From assembly GCA_017311185.1 (NCBI GenBank), contig JAESUZ010001068.1, forward strand, positions 79,349 through 143,348: a stretch of DNA of 64,000 nt, given 5' to 3'. Source of the stretch: Proteles cristata cristata. Taxonomy: Eukaryota > Chordata > Mammalia > Carnivora > Hyaenidae. The notes under the pieces were generated by a model. It had not been told where the DNA came from. It made no database searches and saw nothing but the letters and a program-made list of their open reading frames with translations. The position numbers and the translations under genes were made by a program. Of this stretch, positions 10,212 to 20,760 are shown one piece after another. Position 1 is the stretch's first letter. Each line of letters starts with the position of its first letter.

Positions 10212-12066
10212 GTGTTAGTGGAGTATCTTTAGTATCTTCCGGGGTCGCGCCGGCCCGGGAATTCCCCGCCCGGCACCTCCGACACCAGGGCGCGTCCTCT
10301 GAGGACACGAGCTGCTCCCTGACCAGCCCCCGGGCTCTGCCCTTCCCACACCAGGCTGGGCATCGGGCACCTGCCCCCAGGCGCAGGGTCCCTGTCCGGG
10401 AAGCCAGTGGCCACCACAGCAGGAGGGAAACGGGACCCTCCCGGGCTCTCTGCTGGGGGAGGGCTCTGCCCCGGGCGTCGGTCCCGCCAGACGGCCTCAC
10501 AGGGAGAAGACAGATGGGTGTCTGAGGGCAGGAGGAGAGGGGAGGGCAGGGTTTTGTGACTAACAGTCTGAGGCACCATGTCCCCGCCCAGCCGGGCCCA
10601 GGGCTCAGCCACGAGAAGGAAGGTGCTGGAATGTTTAGCCGTTGAGGCACGTCTGTTCAAGTTAACCTGCGTTTCCCAAGTACCTGGTAGATTCCCTGCG
10701 GGCGGCCTTCCTTCGGCCCCTCTCCTGCCACCGTCGCTGACGAGCGAGCGAGGCAGCCGGACATTCACCTGGGCGTTTGGAAGCCAAGTGGGCACGGCAG
10801 CCGGGGGACGGAGGGGATGCTCCTGGGGGACACGGAGAAGATCCGTAACCCCATCGGCTCCAATGGTGCATGCCTGGTGGGACTCCGGGGAGAGGAGGTC
10901 TGACTCAGGCCGTGAGCTACGTCTTCACACCGGCTCAGGGCACCCGCGTGGGGCGGGTCTCTCTGCGGCTTAGAATTCACAGCAAGTAGGCAGAGAGCTT
11001 ACCTGGCACACCGCCCGCTGGGAGGGCGCCAGCCCGGCAGGGAGGAGAGAGTGCGGGCAGGAGACGAGAGAGGTGCCAAGCCAGGGACGCAGGAGCAGCT
11101 TGCGTGAGCTGCACTTATTGAACCAGCACGGACCGCGCAACAGGACTGCATGCCTGCCGTGACTGGTCCTCACGACAGCTCTGGAGTTAATGCAGAGAAC
11201 AGGAGTTTAGGGCTCGGACGGGCCCGGCAGTGTCCCCAGGTCACACAGAGGAGAAGGCAGGCCCTTGCGGAGCGGGCCTCTCTCCCGCGTATGCTGCCTG
11301 CAGGCGAAGGCCAAGGGTGGAGAGGCTGATGCCAGGGGTCGGGGCGAGGCTGTGGGAACAGGTAGCCCCCAGCCGGCCGTGTGTCGGAGGAAGGCTGGCG
11401 CGGCTCCTGCCACCAGAGCCAGCTGTCATCGGCGCCGGGGCCACGGGCAGAGGGAATAGGGCGGAAGAGGTGGGCGCGGGGAGAAGTCGGAGGCGGGAGC
11501 CATGGCGATTCCTGGACATTTCCCGGGGTCGGGCTGGGAGGGGCAGGGCTCTGCTTCCGGCGTCAGATGGCAGGTCTTGGCAGAGTGTGGGGCAGGTGGG
11601 GGCCAGAGCCCCAGCACAGGCTTTGCCCAGCTCAGCCGCACAGAGCGGAGGCCGCTGCTTTGGGCACAAGGGCTCCAGTTCGAGCAGGGACGGGACTCCG
11701 AACCGCAGGAATCAAATAGTCACCCGCAGCTCATAGTAAACCGGCTGTTAACAGTGAGCGAGCGGTGCGCCAGACGCCTCAGGTCCCAGGCCTGGGGCCC
11801 GGCTGGCAGGCAAGGCCGCTGCAGCAGCAGCAGGTGTGGTCTGCGGGGACCACGCACAGGCCCCCGGGTGCTCGGGTTAACGGTGTGCGGCCCACGCCCT
11901 CCCCGGCAGGTGCCGGGGCCCCTCGAGCGTGTGCGCTGCCCCTTGGGGTTTCATGGGACGGCCCGCCAGGAGGAGGTACACCAGAGTGTGCACTGGTGTG
12001 GGAATGAGAAACACCTTGGGGCCCCCATCGTACCTGCCCGCCATGTTCATGAGCACCGCATCCAGG
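10212..12066. other. GC- and CpG-rich interval, no gene identified
   Basis: About 1.85 kb with frequent CpG (for example tcgcgccggcccgggaattc near 10246 and the stretch near 11390-11520). Open frames up to 254 codons exist on both strands, overlapping one another, without domain or splice support; the longest (11502-12266) runs into a SINE. A weak MIR-like segment is annotated separately. It could hold a CpG island, but I cannot show a transcript. Confidence 0.4.
11105..11260 (+). mobile_element. MIR/L2-like fragment
   Basis: Reads cacttattgaaccagcac, then tgactggtcctcacgacagc, then tccccaggtcacacagagga, which resembles a MIR read against its consensus (a 'catctcacaac' block, then a 'aaggtcacacag' block). 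It is heavily diverged, and I give it low confidence. Confidence 0.35.
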
Positions 12067-12083
12067 AAGCCCACCAGGATCTC

Positions 12084-12309
12084 TTTTGTTTTAATTTTCT
12101 AAATGTTTTTTATTTATTTTTGAGAGAGAGAGAGAGAGAGCGTGAGCAGGGGAGAGGCAGAGAGAGAGAGGGAGACACAGAATCCAAAACAGGCTCCAGG
12201 CTCCAAGCTGTCAGCACAGAGCCCGACACAGGGCTCGAACCCACACACTGTGGGATCATGACCTGAGTTGAAGTCGGACGCTTAACCTACTAAGGCCTCC
12301 AGGTGCCCC
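12084..12309 (-). mobile_element. Felid tRNA-type SINE with perfect 17-bp TSD
   Basis: Antisense copy from the tail (aaatgttttttatttatttt) through the GA tract to ggcctccaggtgcccc. The duplication aagcccaccaggatctc is identical at 12067-12083 and 12310-12326. The A-box region is mutated (cttaacctactaaggcctcc). Confidence 0.96.
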
Positions 12310-12326
12310 AAGCCCACCAGGATCTC

Positions 12327-12609
12327 GGGATGAAGATCCAAACAGGATTCCCACATGAGTCCGGCAGGAGGAAGAGAGACCCTCGTGATGTGCCCACGGC
12401 TTCTGTACAAGAGGTCACAGCCCCCAGCAGCGGGCCACCGCCGAAGGAGCTTCAAGAGGGGGCTCTCTCCTCTTGAGATGAAGTACTGAGGAAGCCCAGG
12501 GCAGGAGCCCGGGCAGGCGACGGGAAACCTCTAGCAGGTGTATACAGTGAACATTCTACACAGCCCGATCCCACCCTGATCAACCTAAACACTTCGTGGA
12601 ATGCCTTTT
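12327..12609. other. Unassigned interval
   Basis: About 280 bp of mixed DNA between a SINE and the L1M element. No feature recognised. Confidence 0.35.
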
Positions 12610-13133
12610 CATCTCACTTTCCAAGCACAGCCGGCTTTGGACAAAATATTACACAATTCTTCACTTTTGGCAAAACAAAAACAAAACCAAACAAAAACAG
12701 AATACTATCTGAAGAGACAAACTGATGCCTGAGCATCAGCACCGGGATCAGATAAAGCACAGAGTTTGGAATTCTAAGGCAGAGAATTTGAAATCCCTGT
12801 GAATGATAGGTATGGAGTGTGATGGAAAAAGTGGACAGCACACCAGAACTCAACGGTCATGTCAGCAGAGACGAAAACTCAAGAAAGAATCAAAAGGAAA
12901 TTCCACAAGTTGAAAACATTACAACCGGAATGAGGAACATCTTTGATGGGTTCATCAACTGACGAGACACAGCCAAGAAAAGAATCAGAGCTTGAAGACA
13001 GATTAGCAAATCTTCCCTAACTGAAATGCAAAGAGAAAAAGCAGGAAAACAGCAGCACATCTGTAGAATGGTTTCAAAAGGTGTAACATATGTGTGTGAT
13101 TGGGAACCAAAAGAACAGAAAAAATATATTATG

Positions 13134-13149
13134 TCTAGCTAGCTAGCTA
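13134..13149. repeat. Short (CTAG)n run
   Basis: Four CTAG units (ctagctagctagct) inside the L1M element. Self-complementary and short; no function implied. Confidence 0.85.
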
Positions 13150-13297
13150 AAGACAGATTTCATGGGTATGTGCATAGGTATGTAACATATATGTGTGTAG
13201 TAATGGCTAAGAACTTTCCAAAATTAATGACAGACACCAAAACACAGATTCAGGGTACTCAAGGAACAGCAAACATCATTTTAAAAAAATACATCTT

Positions 13298-13494
13298 GGG
13301 GCACCTGGGTGGTTCAGTCGATTAAGGTTCCCACTCTTGATTTTGGCTTGGGTCATGATCTCAGTTTGTGAGCTTGAGCTCCTCTCTATCGGTGCGGAGT
13401 GTGCTTGGGATTCTTTGTCTCCCTCTCTCTGTGTCCCCCCCACCCATGCTCTCTATCTCTCTCTCTCTCAAAAGTAAATAAATAAACATTAAAG
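13298..13494 (+). mobile_element. Older carnivore SINE
   Basis: Begins ggggcacctgggtggttcag, with the longer 'actcttgattttggcttggg' head and 'gtgtgcttgggattctttgt' middle of an older subfamily. Flanked by aaatacatct at 13287-13296 and 13495-13504. It inserted into the L1M copy. Confidence 0.92.
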
Positions 13495-14274
13495 AAATAC
13501 ATCTAGGCATATCATATTCATAGTATATTGAAGCATCAGCAAACCCAAGGGAGAGAAAACTTAAAAGAAGCCAGGGGAAAATAGAACACCTTGCCTGTAT
13601 AGGAACAAGAGTAAGAATTCGTAGACCTCTCATCAGAAACCATGCAAGCAGAAAGACAATGTAATGAAAAATCCAGAATTCTATACTCCATGAAATTATA
13701 CTTTAAAAATGAAGAAGAAATAAGGACTTTTTTTTAAGACAACCAAAGCTGAGGGAATTCACCAGAAGATCCGACCCATAATAAACAGTAAAAAGTTCTT
13801 CAAGGAGATGGAGAAGAATATAGAACAGCAACTCAGACCTTGTAAAGAAAGGAAGGAATAAATTTATTCCTTGGAGAAGGAATAAGTGGAGAGAATGCAA
13901 AATCTCTATTTCTCTTATTCTTAATCGATCATAAAGATGAACTGATTATTGGTCAATATAAAGACAGTACCAATTAGCAGGGTGATTACAGTTATGGTAG
14001 GAAGAGTGTCGAGGAATTGAGGAGATTCAATTGAGGCACCTGCACTATGCGTGTGTGGAGGTGCAGCGTTATTTGAAGGTGGGCTTCGATTTGCTAAAAA
14101 TATTAAAAATAGCGGACAGCCTCCAATTTTTAAATGAGTATAACACAGAAAGAAAAGAAATAAAATGGAATCTTATAAAATATTCCATTAAAACCAGAGA
14201 AAAGGTGGGAGGGAATGAAAGAGAGATGGGTGACAGGTCCCAAAGGTACTGTGATGGGAGAATTAAGAAGCAGG

Positions 14275-14612
14275 AGGCTACGACTCTTCAGGAGCCAAAA
14301 CATCGTCTCCAGGCTCAAGCGTCTTTTATTTTGCTGCTTGTCTGATACCGACAAGCACCTACAGCATAGTATTGGGCATCTTGACAGGTCTTGCACCTGC
14401 AGTGTATTCTATCCTGGGTCATGAGTACTTCTGGCGCCAGACGAAACATTCTTATCCCTGGCCTGGCATCTGTATGGTGTCCTTCTGGAGAGAAGGAGCA
14501 GTCCCAGTGGCTTTCCAACCTGGGGATGGAACAGCTTTCAGTTCTTTGCTGCTCCGTCCCTTTCCGTTAGGACATTCTTATGGTGCCTCCGGCTTCTTGT
14601 TCTCCGACAGGA
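14275..14612. other. Unclassified insertion inside the L1M
   Basis: About 340 bp that does not follow the L1 consensus on either side of it. Read on the minus strand it starts tgtcggagaacaagaagccg and near its far end contains gcaaaataaaagacgcttga, which includes a polyadenylation-type AATAAA. That arrangement is reminiscent of a small solo LTR, but I found no clear TG...CA pair or target duplication, and no family match. Confidence 0.35.
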
Positions 14613-16024
14613 AAAGAAGGGGGGATTTCAAAAGAAACAAAGAATAAACTCAATAAATAAAAAAGACTTTACAAAAGTAATAGATATTAATGCAATTACA
14701 TTTTTAAAATCACTTTAAATGTAAATAGTCTAAATACACTAATTAAAATACAGAGATTGTCAGAGTAAATTAAAAAAAAAAACAAAACAAGCCCCATGCA
14801 TGTGTTATCTACCAGAGACTCATCTTACAAAGAGTCAGATAGGTTAAATGTAATTAAAAGAAGTCAGGAGTGGCTTGTATTGTCTTCAGAAAAAGCAGAC
14901 TTCTACACCAGGAAAATGATCGGGAATGAAGAGGGGTATTACATGTGACAAAGGGGTCAATTCTCCAAGAAGACATAGTCTTAGAAGTGTGTGTGGGCAA
15001 CAACAGTGTGTCAAAACACATCACGTAAAAAGTGAAAGAAGAAATGGACAAATCCTCTGTCGCACTGGAGACATCGACAGCCCTCTGTCGGTAACGGATG
15101 GATCGAGAAGGCAGAAGATCATTAACGGTAGAGCGACCTGGACAGTGCCATCACTCAGCCGGTCTGATTGGCATCTGAAGACCACTCCATCCACCAGCAG
15201 CAGAACGCGCACTCTTCTCAAGTTCGCACTGACCGCACGCCATGACAGACCACATTCTGGGCCAAAAAGACAAAGAGCCAATTTAGAAGACTACAGATCA
15301 TGCGCGTCTTTTCTTAGACAACAGTGGAATTAAACAGAAGTTACTCGAAGGGCAGCCTGGAGAGGGTGGGATGAAGATGGCACTTCCCCTCCCCGGTCGT
15401 TCTCTCCAACCCCATCACCCTGTCTACTTTGGTAAAAGCACCAGGTCCCTCCCTTTGAGGGACATTCTGCAACATGCTGGCCCGTCTTCAAAACTATCAA
15501 GATCGAAGAACACAGAGAAAGTCTGAGGAATTCACAGCCACGAGGAACGTGCCAAGGCATGAAAACCAGTGTGGTGTGCGACCCTGGAGGTGGGCCTGGG
15601 AAGAAAAAGGACATTAGTAAAAACTAAGGACATCTAAGTAAATACAGACTTCAGATAGTAATAATGCGTTGATGTTGCCTCGTTAATTTCAACAAGTACA
15701 CCACACCAATGTATGACTGATAATAGGGAAAACCAGGCATGTGGCCTAAGGGAACTCTCTATACTGTTTTCACAAGGGCTTTTATAATTTAAAACTGTTC
15801 TAAAATTAATAGAATTATTTTTAAAATGCAATAGGAATGATTCCAGGAAATAAAAACCAAATAAGTTCAAAGAAAATCGTTGACGTATCACAAAATTATT
15901 AATTGGTGCAGCTGTAGGAGAGGCATCCTCGTGTTTGTCAATGAGCGGGAAGCGGGGAGTTGAGGACTCTCTGGCCCCGGAGCAAGGACGTGGGGAAGAG
16001 AGCGCGTGAGCAAGGCCGGCGGGG

Positions 16025-16745
16025 TGTAAATTGGTGCAGCCCCTACGTGGAAGCAATGTGGAAGTTTTTCAAAAGATTAAAAAATTAGAGCCACCATCTA
16101 TATGATCGAATAGATTCCACATCTGGGTGTGTATGGGAAGGAAATTAAATAGGCATCTTGAAGAGGCGTGTGTATTTCCATGTTCATGGCGGCGTTATGC
16201 ACAACGTCCAAGGTATGGAAACAAGCAGGGTCTGCGAACAGATGACGGACGCGATGATGCAGTCTGTACGCTCAGGGGAATATCATTCAGGCAGGAGAAA
16301 GGAGGAAATCCCAACACCTGTGACGACATGGAGGACGTGATGCTCGGTGAAATAAGCCAGACGCAGAAAAACAAGTACTTACGATCTCACACATCGGTGG
16401 AGTCTCAACACAGGAACGCGGAGAAGGAGAGAGTAGAGGTGGTTGCCGGGAGCTGGGGGGAAGGGAGGGGCGAGGCCATGTGATCAAATGTTGCAATTCT
16501 GCAGGACGAGTAAGTTCTGGAGATGTAACCTACAGAGACGGGATCTGAAACTTCCTCAGAGGTAGATCCTGAATGTTCCCACCACACATGGACAGAAGGT
16601 AACTCGCAAAGTGATGCCCATTCTCATGATCTTATTTCTCGTCACCATTTTGCACTTTGTACATGCATCAAAGTACCTGCTGTGCACCTTAAATACGAAC
16701 GACTCTTGTTTGTCAAGTATACCTAAATAAGGCTGTAAAAACAGG
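16025..16745 (+). mobile_element. L1MA-type 3' end (ORF2 end and 3' UTR)
   Basis: Blocks in order: gtaaattggtgcagccccta (end of ORF2), aataagccagacgcagaaaa, aggtggttgccgggagctgg, gacgagtaagttctggagat, caaagtacctgctgtgcacc and tgtttgtcaagtatacctaa. This is the classic sense-strand tail of an old L1MA element. Many CpGs seem to have been gained. There is no coding capacity. A partial start may extend back to about 15890. Confidence 0.8.
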
Positions 16746-17400
16746 GAAATTAAGAATAAATGATTTTAGAGATGAATACTGAAGTTGATTGACTTAGGCT
16801 TTAATAAGACGTTGGATAAAATTATCCTTTAAACTGATTTTCAAATGACATTGTCATTCATGCAAAGGTCACTGAAAAGACCCCGTTGATCATGGAGGGT
16901 AGAACAATACTATAACTGGCATTTGCTAAGCGTTTATAACAAACAAAAACAAATCTGTGTTCTGACATGGAGTAAAAATTGCTTTACTACTCAGATAATG
17001 ACACAAATATTTTGAAACCCTATTTCAGATCGTTTATTCCCCAACCAAACAAGCTATATTAGTCTGTTTATTTTTATACTAAAAAATCTTTTACATTAGA
17101 GTATACTAAAATGACTAAAATTATTTATAATAGTTATAATGCTATGATATTTATAAAATTGTAATTTTTAGCTCCAGCAGTGTAACTGGTAAAATATTCC
17201 TCACAAGAATTATGAGGATGCATTTTGTGGCCTGCACTGTCTAATTATTATAAGGACTGTTAATTGGAAATGAACTTGAACTTTGATCTGAGGGTTATAA
17301 GGTCTAGAGCAAGAAGGTATGTCATGAAAGCAAAGAAACAAATTCATGGGAAAGGACACAAAAACCCTGATGAAAAGGATCTCTGTGTCCATTTCACAGA
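16746..17400. other. AT-rich single-copy interval
   Basis: No repeat recognised. From about 17030 to 17280 it is very AT-rich with several homeodomain-like cores (for example ctgtctaattattataagga and ctgttaattggaaatgaac). It may be a conserved non-coding element. No gene is seen. Confidence 0.4.
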
Positions 17401-20400
17401 TGCACAAACCGTGCTGAGGCCAGGCCAGCTGCCAGCTGGGTCTTCTGCCCTGTGGCAAGTTCTAGCGTCTCCCTGTGGAAGGAAGTGGGCAGGTGAGCAC
17501 GGGCTGTTTGGGGTAAGTGTTGTTAGAGGATCTGATGCAGAAACGGGTCTTGTTAGCCCTGAGCTGACTCAGGGCAGCGTGTAAATCGTAATGGTTCCCA
17601 GCGCCCAGTTCCAGTGTGTGTTGGGGGGAGGTGCTCCTCCAAGCCGTCCTTGGACATCAGCGGGTGTCCTTCAATCGCACCGCCTGTGAGGCCGGCCACC
17701 AGGAGGCAGTGTCCGCCCCACAGGCTAAGGGGCCCCGTCCTCCAAGACTGCCCACACCCCCCCTCCAGACGCCAGGCGCAAGTCCGGGCCGTCACCTGTG
17801 CTTCTGAGCCACCGTTACAGGGCAGAGGTGCCCACGACCCCTCCTCGGGTCCCGTCACGTTGCCAGTGCGACTCATGGACCTCAGAGACACGTTCCTCCG
17901 GCCAGATCAGGGCTTGCAGGTGAGGCTGCACTCAGGAGCAGCCCGGGGAGGAGGTGCCACGGGAGGGGGTGCCACGGGAGGAGGTGCAGAGGGCACGGAG
18001 GGGCGGTGGGCTCTTCCCTCTCCAGCCCGGCTCCTCCTCCGGGGCTTCCTGCCTTGGGCCTGAGTGACGCATCGCTGGCCCTTGGGGACCAACCCTCCAC
18101 TCCAGCCCCTCCCCTCGTCAGGTCCTGGGAAGGGGACCGGGAGGGCGGGGAGGGAACATTCCAGCCCTATGACCACCAGGTGGGTTCTGCTGGTGACCAA
18201 CCGCCATCCTCAGGTGTGGGTCCCCCCGCCTCATTAACATGACAAAAGTCACCTTCCTTGTTCTCAGCTCCCAGGAAATTCCCGGGGAGCCCTGTGCAGG
18301 GACTGGCCTGCAGAGCAAATACACGTTTCTTGTTATTAACTACAGTGTGACGACCACCACGCAGCTTTGGGGCTAGAGACAGTGGACTCCGGACACCCCG
18401 AGTGCCCTCTCCAGCTGGGCCCCTTCCCGTCCCCCAGGCCCTTGGTGTCCCGACAAAACAGGGGAGGCGGGCACCTCACTGCCAGGAGGACGAGAGAACA
18501 GATTTGTGCAGCAGCTGGGAGACAGCAGAAGTGACCTGCGGGGGCCCTGAGGCCGGATGCCTCAGGGTCACAGGTGGGCTCGTGGGCTCAGGAAATGTTC
18601 TTGGCTCTCCCCGTGCAGACCGAGCCCTCAGTGCTGCGCGTGGACGTGGAGTTCACGCGGGCTGGGCGGTGAGCAGCCTTCTCCGTTAGAGCTGGGGCTG
18701 GCCTCCTGCTTGGCACACCTTTGACACCCCCAGTCAGCGGCTGAGGAGCCCGGGCGGTGGGTGACTGTCTGAGAGCACCCGTCGCCGGGCAGAGCCCTCA
18801 GGACCCGCTCGGTTCCCACTGAAGAGGCTGTCACGCCTTGTTTCCACGTCATGCTTGTGGAAAAGGAGAAGAATTCGATCTTCCCGGGTCACAGAGGGCA
18901 AGGGGACCTCCCTTCCCAGCTGGCCTCAGTCTGGTCTTCAGCAGACTCCCACAGACGGGCAGACAGCCCGAACACGGCCCCCAGGGGAGCCCAGGATCCG
19001 GTCGTCGTCGGAGGCAAGGGCCGCCACAGCCGGAGGGAGCTGGTGGCCATCTCTCCGCCTTCCCACGTCATCGCCGGCAGAGGACAACTGGCATAAAAGA
19101 CGGTGGTGCCCAGAGAAAGTGCGCTGCATGAGCACCTGGCCCTGGCGGCCCTGGAGAAGGATGCACGAGGGTGGAAATGACCCGTGGGGGGCGGGCCATC
19201 CCCAGACACCGGGGAAGGAGGGGGAAGCTGTGCGGAGGGTTGGGCCACTGTCTTCCCGGCAGGCTCCCCCCGAACGTTTTCCCTGCGAGGCACAGAGAGG
19301 GCAGAAGCCTGGAAAAGCCGTAGGAAGGCTCTAAGGCCACAAAGCGACCAGCAGCTGAGTGTGGACGGAGCCTGCTTGACCCCACGTGTCTCTTCGGGGT
19401 CCGGGACGCCTGGCGAGATGGCCCTCCTCAGCCTGCAAAGGCCAGGGCAGGTGGTGGAGACCCCGAGTCCAAGGTGGGGCCCTCCCCAGCTCCCGCTCCC
19501 TGCGGCCCGGGCCGGCCTCTCAGTCTTCCTGAAGGCCCAGGTTGCAGCTCACACGCCCGGGAGTCACATGGCATCATGCTCCCCAGCGGGAGGGCCAAGC
19601 GCAGGGCTTGACCCGAAGGCTCCCATCCGCGGTGACCGCTGGGCCTTGTCGCTGGGGAGCGGAGGTCAACGACCACGTGCTCCGGGTTCTCTCCCACGCG
19701 GTGCTCAGGGCAAGGCCTCGAGGCAGGTGCGGGGCACAGGCTCGGGCGCTGACCCGAGAGGTCGCCGGAGGCACCTGCAGGTGCAGGGGTGGGGACGGGG
19801 AGGGGCAGCGGGGGCCTGGGGTGGGGGAGGGGGCCCGCCCTCCGCCCGCCCCGGGGGCTCTTCCTTCACCCTGCCTGCCCCTTTCCAGTTCCCCCCACAC
19901 CCTTGTCCTCGGGACACTTTCAGTCTTCAAACCAGGGCCGACCTCACAGCGACATAAGGCCCCCCTCGGCCCCAGTGCTGCAGTTCTTAATCCTGTTTCA
20001 ATGAAGGACGCGCATTTTCATTTTGCATCAGGACGCGTGGACCATGCAGTGTTTCTGCATAAAGCCTGCGGCTTCAGGGCCGGGCGGCCTCCGCTGGAGA
20101 CAGGCAGAGACGGAAGGGAGCGGCCGTGGCAGTGGCCAGACCCAGCAGCTGTCATCCACCAGCTGCCCACAGCCCAGGGAGCGGGAAGTGGGCACCACAC
20201 CACCTTCACAGTGTCGAGCGAGGGCCCCCGGGAGCTCCCCGGCTGGGGACGCCGCCGTCCCCTCCCCACGTAGGATTCCCCGTGGAGACGAGCCACAGAG
20301 CTGTGTCTGTGGGACCAGAGCTGGGAGGCGGCCGCTAACGCAGGTCTGAGCACAGGCAATGGCAGGATCGACCCGAAGGCCGCTCCCGACCCGTCAGACC

Positions 20401-20539
20401 TCAGGCTTCTGTCCCCGGGGGGACCCTTAGCTGGGAGTCGAGGACACGAGCCCTCTGTAGCGGCCGGGACGATCCCCAAGCTGCCAGGCGCCCGGTGTGC
20501 GAGGCAGGGCAGACGGCGCTCTCCCCAGAGGGGCCTGTT
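17401..20539. other. GC-rich interval, no gene identified
   Basis: About 3.1 kb of GC-rich, CpG-containing, nearly repeat-free DNA. Open frames reach 257 codons (19184-19957), but frames on both strands overlap through the same bases, as expected from composition. No protein domain, consistent splice pair or promoter could be supported. Confidence 0.4.
17945..17991. repeat. Three-copy 18-bp tandem repeat
   Basis: Three adjacent copies of an 18-bp unit related to gaggtgccacgggaggag, with small differences (ggaggtgccac, gggggtgccac, gaggtgcagag). A minor G-rich tandem repeat. Confidence 0.75.
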
Positions 20540-20760
20540 GTGAAAATCTTCCAGGATGAGAAGTTATTTAAAAGTGTGCTTAAAGCCATAAAGTATTAAA
20601 GAAATGTGAGGTATTATTAGCTCTGGCATTTAATACAACATCATTAAGGCTGTTAACAGTTTATTTTTAATTTTATAAGCTAAGCTAATGCTTGTCTAAT
20701 TTTGAAATGTTTCCCAAACCACTGTAATGAGTATATAAAAGGCTAAAATGATGGAATTTG
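20540..20760. other. AT-rich islet in GC-rich surroundings; possible conserved element
   Basis: An abrupt AT-rich, repeat-free islet, with ggtattattagctctggcat, cagtttatttttaattttat and atgcttgtctaattttgaaa. The flanks on both sides are GC-rich. The contrast suggests purifying selection on a regulatory element, but that is inference from composition only. Confidence 0.35.

Larger units (their letters stand above)
12610..15835 (+). mobile_element. Ancient L1M element (ORF1-like to 3' end), internally deleted
   Basis: Sense-strand L1 landmarks appear in order. An ORF1-like region holds agaatcagagcttgaagaca (near 12983), gaactttccaaaattaatga (near 13210), cctctcatcagaaaccatgc (near 13626) and agctgagggaattcaccaga (near 13748). 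The start of ORF2 with endonuclease region holds taaatgtaaatagtctaaat (near 14716), tctaccagagactcatctta and catcgacagccctctgtcgg. An L1M-type 3' end holds ggaactctctatactgtttt (near 15750) and gttctaaaattaatagaa. The reverse-transcriptase part of ORF2 is missing. All frames are broken. It was later interrupted by a SINE (13298) and by an unclassified block (about 14275-14610). The subfamily and the assumption that this is one element are inferences. Confidence 0.6.
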
